Shown: positions 1 through 6,943, counted from the stretch's first letter. The stretch is DNA of 6,943 bases from Peptococcaceae bacterium (GCA_003509545.1 DOLC01000056.1:1-6943), one strand, 5' to 3'. Numbers and translations: made by a program. The notes: generated from the sequence alone by a model not told the origin.

Positions 1-232
1 GCGAAGGGCTTAAGAAAGGCCCGATGCTTTTGAGAGGCCAGAGGCCGGCAACTGAGGCAGGAAGCTTAAATCCTGCCGGAAAGCCTGCCTTAAGCCTTTA
101 AGCCAAGCAAAAGTCCTGCCCGCGAGGGAGGCCTTTGCGAGCGAAAGCCAAGCAGGCCGGCATCAGAAGTGGGGATGTGCCAGACTGCCGGCCTGCTGTT
201 TTCATCCTTCTGATGGTGCCGCGTTAGCGGCA
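1..232. repeat. Gene-free block dense in nested inverted repeats (possible structured RNA or palindromic element)
   Basis: No convincing protein gene is present. Perfect or near-perfect inverted repeats are: GGCTTAAG 7-14 with CTTAAGCC 89-96 (8 bp); GGCAGGA 56-62 with TCCTGCC 71-77 (7 bp, 8-nt loop); CCC 119-121 with GGG 126-128 closing a GCGA tetraloop; an imperfect hairpin 130-149; a 12-bp perfect stem 151-162 with 186-197; 161-168 plus 173-177 with 208-215 plus 203-207; and TGCCGC 217-222 with GCGGCA 227-232 around GTTA. Short direct repeats also occur: AAGCCAAGCA at 100-109 and 145-154, and AGGCCGGCA at 42-50 and 154-162. The GNRA-type GCGA loop slightly favours + strand transcription. 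I do not recognise RNase P, tmRNA, SRP, 6S or OLE RNA here. Confidence 0.45.
151..203 (+). terminator. 12-bp perfect stem-loop followed by GTTTTC, possible terminator
   Basis: AGCAGGCCGGCA (151-162) is perfectly complementary to TGCCGGCCTGCT (186-197), with a 23-nt loop and a short T-run (199-202) immediately after. On the + strand this could end transcription of something entering from the left edge. The loop is long and the T-run only four bases, so it is a weak terminator at best. The left arm and loop also overlap a competing stem (161-177 with 203-215), an arrangement seen in attenuators. Confidence 0.3.
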
Positions 233-254
233 TGGGTGTCTTTGCCGAAAAATA

Positions 255-289
255 TGGTCAAAGGGGTAAAATAGATTTAATATTTATAT
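255..289 (+). promoter_or_regulatory. Candidate promoter for the macro-domain gene in an AT-rich block
   Basis: Positions 245-290 are strikingly AT-rich within otherwise GC-rich DNA. One plausible sigma-A reading is TGGTCA (255-260) as -35 and TAATAT (278-283) as -10, spaced 17 bp; each matches the consensus at four of six positions. Alternatives are TTGCCG (242-247) with TAAAAT (267-272), whose 19-bp spacing is long, or a later -10 at TATATA (285-290). Transcription would then begin around 290-297 and leave a leader of about 150 nt before the ATG. The call rests on composition and weak hexamers. Confidence 0.35.
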
Positions 290-290
290 A

Positions 291-408
291 GGCCCTTACG
301 AAAGGCCAGGCCGAAGTTGCCACCGGCCGCAGGAACTACCGCCCGGACGGGAAAAACCGCCCCGGCCAGGCAGGGCTACCGGGGGCTATCGAGCCCTACC
401 CGGCGGCC
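291..408 (+). other. GC-rich, hairpin-rich leader of the macro-domain gene; unassigned structured RNA candidate
   Basis: Several stems can be drawn by hand. Positions 291-294 and 296-297 pair with 304-307 and 302-303, leaving an ACGA loop and C295 bulged. Positions 309-313 (GGCCG) pair with 324-328 (CGGCC) over a 10-nt loop. The strongest hairpin is 383-387 (GGGCT) with 392-396 (AGCCC) around an ATCG loop, extended by CCGG 379-382 with CCGG 400-403 across a small bulge. This can be enclosed by GGCC 364-367 with GGCC 405-408, or rearranged with CCGCC 357-361 against GGCGG 402-406. No T-run follows, so it is not an intrinsic terminator. I recognise no known riboswitch consensus (TPP, SAM, c-di-GMP, c-di-AMP, guanidine, fluoride and cobalamin were considered). 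GC-rich sequence forms such stems easily, so function is uncertain. Confidence 0.3.
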
Positions 409-426
409 CGCAGCGATACCTCAATC

Positions 427-435
427 GGGAAGGGG
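427..435 (+). promoter_or_regulatory. Probable ribosome binding site of the macro-domain gene
   Basis: The purine run GGGAAGGGG lies upstream of the ATG at 448. The best anti-SD match is AAGGGG (430-435), which leaves 12 nt to the start codon, somewhat longer than the ideal spacing. No better candidate exists, and the in-frame stop at 442-444 rules out an earlier start. Confidence 0.5.
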
Positions 436-447
436 AAGATCTGAAGT

Positions 448-1053
<606 letters not shown>

Positions 1054-1200
1054 TAGCTTAACCTCCACTTCTAAACAGCCGTCTACTATTCCGGCTGCCG
1101 GGAAAAGGGCCCGGGGCAATAGCTTTGAACCATCCATCTTCCCAATATTATAACCAAAATTATCCTTCTTATCCGCTAAGCCCTAAAGGGAAAACCGCCC
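1054..1200. other. Convergent intergenic gap without a clear terminator
   Basis: This 147-bp gap separates the stops of the macro-domain gene (+) and the ATPase-PglZ gene (-). The only notable stem is CCGGG 1098-1102 with CCCGG 1110-1114 around a 7-nt loop; it is short and has no T-run on either strand. The segment 1130-1180 is comparatively AT-rich. No gene or recognised element is seen. Confidence 0.6.
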
Positions 1201-4200
1201 TTAAAACCCCCCCCCGGTTCCTATGCCGGGAAAAGACTCCGCAACGAACGAGCCGGAGGCCGGGGGCCGGTTGCCCACCTTCCAGAGGATGACCCAGGGC
1301 ACCAGGACTTCCTGGGGCGAGACCCCGCCGTGGAGGTACCGGGGGGAGGGCTCCTCACCTCCGGGGCGGAAACCATGATTCACCGCATAGCCGTGGTCGC
1401 CGGCTATCAAGATAAGGGAACGGGCCGGCAGCCCGGATACCAGAGGAACGAGCCGGAGGCGGAAGCCTAGGGCCACCTCCGCCAGAAAGGTGGCATAGTC
1501 GGCCGTAGAGGTGTGGACCTTCTCGTCCACCAGGTTGAGCCGGAGGACCGGCTTGGGCTCTCCCACCCCCAGGCGGTTTCCCTGCCGAGCCAGTTCGGAC
1601 GGGTCGCCCGAAGGGAGATCGATTTCCAGAAAGCGCAGGTGCTCGCCGGCTCCCTCAAGCCGGGCCGTCTGGGTGGCGGTGACCGTAGGAGCGGGGCACC
1701 ACAGCAGGCCCTGGGCCACCGTCTCATACATGACCCCTGAGCCCTCTAGCTCGGCTACCAGGATTTCGTACACATCCCACCGCAGACCGTCAGCCCAGAT
1801 AAAATACATGGCTTCGGGCCGCCAGCGTTGCCGGTAGCGCTCAAGCCTGAGCAAGATCTGCTCGAGGGTAAGGCCCGGAGGAACTTCCCCCTCTCCGTAA
1901 AACTTGCGGAAGGCGTCACCATAGCCCATTAGAACCCGCCGCACCTCCCCTTCCAACCCGGTTAAGGGAAAATCCGCCCACAGGCCCAGCAGGGAAAGCC
2001 GCTGCTTTAGAACGGCGTAGAGGAGCTCCAGGCTGCCCAGGTGGGAGGCGTATATTTTCTCCCAATCCGGCCCTCTAAACCCCGCCGGGTCGGCCGCACT
2101 CAAAACCCTTAAGGAATGGGCCAGACGCGTGGCCAAGCGGCATGCCTCCAGCCAGGTACTGGGCTCCGGCCCTTCCCAGGCCGGGCCGGGCGAAGGGGCG
2201 GAGGCTGCCTCCAACCGGGCGATTACGGCGGCCAACTCTGAGTCCTCCGCTTCCTTAATCCATTCGAGGTACCGGACGGCAGCCCGGCGCAGGAGGCGGG
2301 GAAAGACGGTCTCCCGGGTTAAGACGGCCAGTAGATCCGGTCCCGGCGTAGTCCCCTGAGGTACCAAAACCTGCCAGAAGGCTTCTTCCATCTCCCCTTT
2401 GAGGCCCTGCCGGGCCGCCTCCAGGGCGGCCGAAATTATCTCCTCCGGCCCGGCCTGCAGCTCGAACACCTGGCGGGCTAATTCCGTGAAGCTGCCGAGG
2501 ACGGCCGGCGGCACCTCCGGTAGGGAGCACAGGCGGGTCACCATGCGGGGATCGCGACCGTATATCTTGAGCCACCAGACGGTGGTAAGGGCTAAGAGGA
2601 AGTACGGTTCACCCCACTGGTGCCAATAGGGCACCAGTTCCGGATATGCTTCCGCCAGCCAGGCATAGACTCTCCCGGACAAAGGTCCGTAAGTAGCCCT
2701 CGTCTCGGCCAGACCTTCGCCCCTCCTCCCGGCCCCGCTGCCTACAACCCTTATGTGGGCGCCGGGTTCCACTTCCCGGTCGGAGCCGCTCATCCAGCGC
2801 CGTACTACGTCCAGGAGCTGGTCCGGCCGGAATACGCGGTCTATGAGGAGGTCGTAAAGATCGTCTAGGTTGCGGTCCAGCACCAGGACCTGCCCGGCCA
2901 GGGCCTGGTTGATGAGATCTACGGTGACCCGGTTCAAGAGGGGTCTCAGCCGGTTCAGAAGGCCTGGGGCCTCTAAGTCCAGCTCCACGAGCTGCCGGAT
3001 CCGCGCCGCTTCCTTGGCCCGGCCCACCCTTTCCAGTCCGTCCAGGAAGCCCTGGATCTTTTCCCGGTAAAGAGGGTCCTTAAGGGTGCCGAGGTAGTCC
3101 CGGAGGCCCTGCTCCGCTACGCCCTGGATGGAGGCCGGCGAAGGCAGATCGTCCGTTTCTCCCAACACCATTCCACACGGGCAAGCCGGTTGGAGGGCCA
3201 GTTTCTCTTCCGGATTTTCGCTGCACTGGCGGGCCAGGGCGGCTGCCAGGAGCTGGTTAACCCTCCCTAGGGAGTCCGGCGCGGCCACCTGCTTCAATCC
3301 GGCCAGGAGGGCCAGAAATTGGTAGGCCTCTCCCTCCCGAAGGGCATGGTAGGCCTTGAAACGCTCTGGCGAGCGCAGTCTCCGGTGTTCCGCGGCATAG
3401 GCGGCTGTATAATCTCGCTGGAAACGACCAAAAGCCGTAGCCGCCTGCTGGTAGAGGTCGTCCTGGTAGAACAAGTCCGGCGTCTGAAGCAGATCCAGCA
3501 ATTGGTCCCTTGCCCTCCGCAGGCCTTGGTAGGCGGGAGTATCAGGCAGCGACATCTGGGGCGCCGTAAGATAGCCGTACATGAAGAGAAAGTGGTTAAG
3601 GCGCTGCTGCAGGAAGGAGTCGAGTTGCCGGGTGCGTTCCCAGGCCACTTCCCATAAGGGGTCGGCCTGGTAGGCGGCCAGGAAACGCTCCAGACCCTCC
3701 CGGGGCCCATAGGACACCTTTATCTCCTCCAGCAAGGCGGCCGCCCTGCGGAGGTCGGCCCGGGCCGTTCCCCGGGGCAGGGCCGCCAAGGCCGGGTAGT
3801 CGGCCACACTTTCCAGGAGGTGTTCCACCCTTTGGAGCAGAGCGCCGGCTTCTTGGCGAAACTGGACCAGGTAGTCCCAGATCTCCTGCTGTTTCGCCGG
3901 GGTAAAGGTGCCCTGACGCAGGGCGGGCGGCAAGAACTTCACCGCCGCGAGCATTTCTTGGAAGGACGGGGGCAGCGTCTCGGCCAGGGCCAGTTTGTCG
4001 ATTTTCCCGAAGCTATAGGGTCCCATCTGCTTTAGGTTCCAGCGTCGGCCGGAAGCATAGGCGACGGCAAGACCCGCCCCCAGTAGGGCCAGTACCAGAA
4101 GCTGAAATCCGGTTTCGCTCAACCCGAAGGGGCCCTTGCGGAGTTTCCAGCCCAACGTCTCCAGTTCTATCGGCCCCTCCTTCAGGCACTCCAGGGAGGC

Positions 4201-6708
4201 GGCCACCAAGGGATTTTTCTCGGGCGACACCTGGAGAAAGTACCCCTCACGGGTCTTCCTAACCAACCCCATCGGACTGAAGAAGTTTTCCAGGGCCATT
4301 TTGAAGTTGGCGTCCGGCTTGCCCTTGAATTCCCCCGGCAGCAGGAACTCGTTTATTATCCGCTGGAGGAGCGGAGGCAGGATAACTCCCCCTCGGGGAG
4401 CCACCTTGGAGTGCTGGGGATAACGCCGACTCAAAACTAGGGCCGCCAGCCTTTCTATCAGGCCCTTGAAGGATTCGTAAGCCGGATTGGTAGGCCAGGG
4501 GACCTCTTCGCCCCGGCCGTCGATCAGCCGGCCCGCGAGGTAAGCCCGGCGAAGAATATCCTGTACCCGGCCTTTAGTCTCCTGCCAGAGCCCATCCAGG
4601 TATGCGCGAACCCTCTGGCCCGTAGGACTACCGTCCCCGGCGTACTCCTCTCTTATGAGTTCGTAAGCTAAAGCCTGGGCAAGGAATTCCTCCTCCTCGG
4701 AGAGGTCGGCTGGCAGCCAGAACAAGAAGGCCGAGGCCGCGGGACCGGCCAGGGCGGGCAGAAGGCGCTCCTCCAGGTGTCGCTGCTGCCGTTCCCCATC
4801 GCCGGCCCTTGCCAGCACCAAAATGAAATCCACCTCCGTGGTCAGGGATTCCCGGGCCAGCTCCTGGAGGTTTGAAGGGCTTAAGTCTTCCAAGTCCTCC
4901 AACAGGATCAGCCCCTCCCGGCGAGTCTGTTGCCAGGTCACCTCCAGGGGCGTACGCTTTTGGTCGAGGAGGGAGGCGAGGGGCAAACGGGCGTCGGTAA
5001 GGTGTTTCGCCAACACCGTGAAAATACGGCGGTCCCCGGGGAAGAACCCCTTCTTTAAGTACTCCACCCGGCGGCGAACCAGAAGCTGGACATCGGCCTG
5101 GAGGTCTACGTAAAAGGCCGTCTCCAGAGGTGAAGACCCCTCCCGGCACATTACGTAGGCTCCTCCCTGGTACAGGCGCCGGAGAATATCTGCTACATAT
5201 TCGTAATTCAAATGCCATTCCAGCCGGGTAAGGGGACAGAGGACGAGATGGGTAAGGTCCCGCACGGTAAGGGGCTTGGCCGAAGCGCCCAGGGCCGCCA
5301 GGATGAGAACTTTAAGGAGCCTGAAACCCAGTTCCTGCTCCCGCGGTTCCGGGAGAAGCCGGGGCATCTCCTCCTGGTAATAATTGAACACCTGCTGGAT
5401 ATAAGGGCTGGTCTCCGGTAAAGCCCGGAGGCGATCCCGGAAATGGTCGAAAATGAGGTCAGGGCCGAGAAAGGTGTCGGCCGGCCGGTCCAGGAGGCCC
5501 GGTATTTGCCGGGCCGGGTCCCCGGTCAGGCGGGTGTATATGAAGTCCACCACCCCCCGGTGCTGGGAGAAAAGGGGACGCAGGCGCTCCAGAAAGGCCA
5601 CCGTAAGGGGATGGACGGGATAGAGGTCGCAAAATTCTTCTTGAGTGAAGGGCAGCTCATGAAAAGCCGCCCTAAGGTCTCCGTAAAGTTCGGCCAGATA
5701 CTCCTCGGCCGAAGGGCGGTGAAGGATGAGGCGGCGGCTGATGATCTCCCGCAGGTGCTCCCCAGTAAGGCGGAAACGAACGGGGTAACGATCCTTTATT
5801 TTATTAAAGGCTTCCGGCGGGATATCCCCCGTGGCCTCGATCTGTTCCTGAAGGGTGGCCACCACCCACAGGGGCATGCGCCGGGATATCTCGCCCAGGT
5901 ACTGAAGGAAACGTATATCTTCGTTAAAGCTGCGGCTGTCGGGCTTGGAGCGGAGGAACTCCGAGAGCTCGTCGATTAGAATTACCACCCCTCCCAGCGC
6001 GCAACCCTCGAGGAGGCTTTCCAGCTCGGCTGCGACTTCCTGCCGGCGGTACCCCCAGCGGAAGGGCATGCCCACCCGCCTCAATAGGGCCTGCAGGAGA
6101 TGGATATTTGCCGGCCGAAAAAGCTCTTCTTCAGTAGCTCCCTGCTGGGCCAAGAACTCCTCTAAAGCTTCACGATAGCGGGCGGTGAGTATCTCCCGGG
6201 CCCGAGCGGTGTACTCCTCCCGCGCTGCCGTCCCCAGAGACCTGCCGAAGGCGGCCCGGGCGGCTTCATCCAGGGCCGCCAGCACTATATCCTCCAGTTC
6301 TTCGTGGTGGTTGTGCTCCACCAAGGACACCGCAGCCACCAGGTAACGCCGGCCCCCAACCTTTTCTATTAGGGTCCCCCACCCCTCCGGCCAGATGGCG
6401 GCCACCCTTTCCTTGGCGGCCATTACCTGCCGCATTTCAGGGTAAGCAAAGAGGAGATGGAGGACGGCCAGGAGGTGGGATTTGCCGGAACCGTAGGGCC
6501 CCAGGAGAAAGAAGCCCTGCCCCTCTCCCCGGGCTACGGCGCTCAATACCGCTCCCAAGGCCCCCTCGGCTTCCCCGGTCAGGACGAAACTCTTCACGAG
6601 GTCCTCTTGCAGCCGGGGATCCCGGGCGTCCCGGAGCTGGATTACCGTACGGACCGGCGGCACCTCTATAAGTTGGCCGATGGTGGGCCGAAAATTCGGC
6701 GGCCGCAT
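1201..6708 (-). CDS. Giant BREX-like fusion protein: BrxC/PglY (DUF6079)-like P-loop ATPase joined to a C-terminal PglZ domain
   Basis: This cytoplasmic protein of 1835 residues has no signal peptide or membrane segment. The N-terminal P-loop ATPase shows Walker A GPYGSGKS (70-77), Walker B VVILIDELSEF (241-251, Asp246/Glu247), a sensor-like strand WVVATLQEQ (281-289) and an Arg-rich RYPVRFRL stretch (307-314). YPVHPLT (363-369), a helical/winged-helix-like middle (about 460-560) and a long helical region (about 940-1130) follow. A small Cys cluster (Cys1162, Cys1176, Cys1178) precedes a Gly/Arg-rich linker (1323-1335). The last 200 residues match PglZ: FIWADGLRWD (Asp1640), PTVT (Thr1675 probable nucleophile), NLVDEKVH (Asp1728, His1732), GDHGYAVN (Asp1771, His1772) and HGGVSPQEVLVP (His1793). 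The metal-binding set appears complete. BrxC/PglY ATPases are usually about 1200-1300 residues and PglZ is normally a separate gene, so this is a fusion. The start is set by a strong Shine-Dalgarno sequence. The family assignment comes from motifs; a role in phage defence is inferred. Confidence 0.9.
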   Translation of the reverse strand: MRPPNFRPTIGQLIEVPPVRTVIQLRDARDPRLQEDLVKSFVLTGEAEGALGAVLSAVARGEGQGFFLLGPYGSGKSHLLAVLHLLFAYPEMRQVMAAKERVAAIWPEGWGTLIEKVGGRRYLVAAVSLVEHNHHEELEDIVLAALDEAARAAFGRSLGTAAREEYTARAREILTARYREALEEFLAQQGATEEELFRPANIHLLQALLRRVGMPFRWGYRRQEVAAELESLLEGCALGGVVILIDELSEFLRSKPDSRSFNEDIRFLQYLGEISRRMPLWVVATLQEQIEATGDIPPEAFNKIKDRYPVRFRLTGEHLREIISRRLILHRPSAEEYLAELYGDLRAAFHELPFTQEEFCDLYPVHPLTVAFLERLRPLFSQHRGVVDFIYTRLTGDPARQIPGLLDRPADTFLGPDLIFDHFRDRLRALPETSPYIQQVFNYYQEEMPRLLPEPREQELGFRLLKVLILAALGASAKPLTVRDLTHLVLCPLTRLEWHLNYEYVADILRRLYQGGAYVMCREGSSPLETAFYVDLQADVQLLVRRRVEYLKKGFFPGDRRIFTVLAKHLTDARLPLASLLDQKRTPLEVTWQQTRREGLILLEDLEDLSPSNLQELARESLTTEVDFILVLARAGDGERQQRHLEERLLPALAGPAASAFLFWLPADLSEEEEFLAQALAYELIREEYAGDGSPTGQRVRAYLDGLWQETKGRVQDILRRAYLAGRLIDGRGEEVPWPTNPAYESFKGLIERLAALVLSRRYPQHSKVAPRGGVILPPLLQRIINEFLLPGEFKGKPDANFKMALENFFSPMGLVRKTREGYFLQVSPEKNPLVAASLECLKEGPIELETLGWKLRKGPFGLSETGFQLLVLALLGAGLAVAYASGRRWNLKQMGPYSFGKIDKLALAETLPPSFQEMLAAVKFLPPALRQGTFTPAKQQEIWDYLVQFRQEAGALLQRVEHLLESVADYPALAALPRGTARADLRRAAALLEEIKVSYGPREGLERFLAAYQADPLWEVAWERTRQLDSFLQQRLNHFLFMYGYLTAPQMSLPDTPAYQGLRRARDQLLDLLQTPDLFYQDDLYQQAATAFGRFQRDYTAAYAAEHRRLRSPERFKAYHALREGEAYQFLALLAGLKQVAAPDSLGRVNQLLAAALARQCSENPEEKLALQPACPCGMVLGETDDLPSPASIQGVAEQGLRDYLGTLKDPLYREKIQGFLDGLERVGRAKEAARIRQLVELDLEAPGLLNRLRPLLNRVTVDLINQALAGQVLVLDRNLDDLYDLLIDRVFRPDQLLDVVRRWMSGSDREVEPGAHIRVVGSGAGRRGEGLAETRATYGPLSGRVYAWLAEAYPELVPYWHQWGEPYFLLALTTVWWLKIYGRDPRMVTRLCSLPEVPPAVLGSFTELARQVFELQAGPEEIISAALEAARQGLKGEMEEAFWQVLVPQGTTPGPDLLAVLTRETVFPRLLRRAAVRYLEWIKEAEDSELAAVIARLEAASAPSPGPAWEGPEPSTWLEACRLATRLAHSLRVLSAADPAGFRGPDWEKIYASHLGSLELLYAVLKQRLSLLGLWADFPLTGLEGEVRRVLMGYGDAFRKFYGEGEVPPGLTLEQILLRLERYRQRWRPEAMYFIWADGLRWDVYEILVAELEGSGVMYETVAQGLLWCPAPTVTATQTARLEGAGEHLRFLEIDLPSGDPSELARQGNRLGVGEPKPVLRLNLVDEKVHTSTADYATFLAEVALGFRLRLVPLVSGLPARSLILIAGDHGYAVNHGFRPGGEEPSPRYLHGGVSPQEVLVPWVILWKVGNRPPASGSFVAESFPGIGTGGGF

Positions 6709-6714
6709 CTTTAA

Positions 6715-6722
6715 CCCCTCCC
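6715..6722 (-). promoter_or_regulatory. Strong ribosome binding site of the ATPase-PglZ gene
   Basis: Read on the - strand, GGGAGGGG sits 6 nt before the ATG at 6708, with the GGAGG core 8 nt away, close to ideal. It lies in the 28-bp gap after the stop of the upstream TPR-like gene, supports this ATG as the true start and fits translation from a shared transcript. Confidence 0.8.
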
Positions 6723-6736
6723 TTAACGCCGTATGG

Positions 6737-6943
6737 CTATTCTTCCCGGCCTGCGGGGCAGGTTTCCCGCTCCAATTTACGGGCCATTCCCCAGAGCTTT
6801 TGGACCCCGGGATTCCTGCCGGCGACCGACCGCAGGAATGCCGCCCCTTCCCCCTGGCGGCCCAGGCGCCGGTAAAGGGTCAGCAAGGTCCGGCAGATGT
6901 GTATATCGTTGGGCCGCTTTTCCAGGGCCTGCTCCAGGACCTC
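6737..6943 (-). CDS. C-terminal end of a helical, TPR-like protein (partial, runs off the right edge)
   Basis: Reading the - strand from the right edge gives 68 codons without interruption, ending in TAG at 6737-6739. The peptide begins EVLEQALEKRPNDIH and ends CPAGREE. The pattern LEQALEKRPND followed by LLTLYRRLGR resembles the end of one tetratricopeptide repeat and the first helix of the next, with more amphipathic helix after it (AAFLRSVAGRNP, LWGMARKLERE). TPR proteins are protein-interaction scaffolds; the partner here is unknown. The stop is 28 bp before the start of the ATPase-PglZ gene on the same strand, so the two probably form an operon whose promoter is outside the window. The start, full length and any additional domains cannot be seen. 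It could also be another alpha-helical repeat type. Confidence 0.7.
   Translation of the reverse strand, partial: EVLEQALEKRPNDIHICRTLLTLYRRLGRQGEGAAFLRSVAGRNPGVQKLWGMARKLERETCPAGREE

Noticed and set aside
3..101. Frame open from the left edge on the + strand, ending in TAA near 101, as a possible gene tail
   Set aside because: The 32-residue peptide has no recognisable motif and is built from the inverted-repeat sequence; there is no other support for a gene entering from the left.
98..205. 35-codon ATG-to-TAA frame on the - strand beginning MKTAGRQSG
   Set aside because: The purines AGAAGG abut the ATG with no spacing for a ribosome binding site, the frame consists largely of the arms of the 12-bp inverted repeat, and the peptide resembles nothing I know.
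1..447. CRISPR array, tRNA or insertion-sequence end
   Set aside because: There are no regularly spaced identical repeats, no tRNA cloverleaf or T-loop motif, and no transposase fragment. The repeats present are mainly inverted and irregular.
1091..1117. Stem in the convergent gap as a bidirectional terminator
   Set aside because: The stem is about five base pairs plus bulged extensions and lacks a T-run on either strand.
4628..5218. 196-codon - strand frame in another phase inside the large gene
   Set aside because: The translation is extremely rich in Gly, Pro and Arg, typical of an out-of-frame reading of GC-rich coding DNA.
5443..5979. 178-codon + strand frame antisense to the ATPase region
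   Set aside because: It lies opposite well-conserved ATPase motifs (Walker B region), has no family signature, and long antisense frames are common in GC-rich genes.

Overview
The window is GC-rich (about 60% by eye). Arginine is often coded by AGG/CGG and isoleucine often by ATA, and the large gene has a strong GGAGG ribosome binding site. The proteins are rich in Glu, Arg and Leu. Together these suggest a thermophilic clostridial Firmicute of the Moorella kind; this is inference, since no taxonomic marker gene is present.

Layout. Positions 1-447 hold no convincing gene. They contain a block dense in inverted repeats (1-232), a short AT-rich promoter-like stretch (about 242-290) and a GC-rich, hairpin-rich leader (291-440). 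At 448-1053 (+) is a MacroD/YmdB-type macro-domain protein with its catalytic residues in place, probably an ADP-ribose hydrolase. A 147-bp convergent gap (1054-1200) follows. Positions 1201-6708 (-) encode one protein of 1835 residues. Its N-terminal two thirds look like a BREX-type P-loop ATPase (BrxC/PglY-like, DUF6079-like), and its C-terminus carries a PglZ domain of the alkaline-phosphatase superfamily. Positions 6737-6943 (-) hold the last 68 codons of a helical, TPR-like protein whose start lies beyond the right edge. Its stop is only 28 bp before the start of the large gene, so the two are probably cotranscribed.

How it may work. In known BREX/Pgl systems the large ATPase (BrxC/PglY) and PglZ are separate proteins acting alongside a DNA methyltransferase (PglX) and other subunits. 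Here both core functions appear to be one polypeptide, with a Gly/Arg-rich linker near residues 1323-1335 at the probable junction. No methyltransferase, helicase or protease gene is visible in the window. The system is therefore either a compact BREX-like defence module or part of a larger island continuing to the right through the TPR-like gene. The convergent macro-domain gene is a separate transcription unit, and its link to the ATPase-PglZ protein is only positional.
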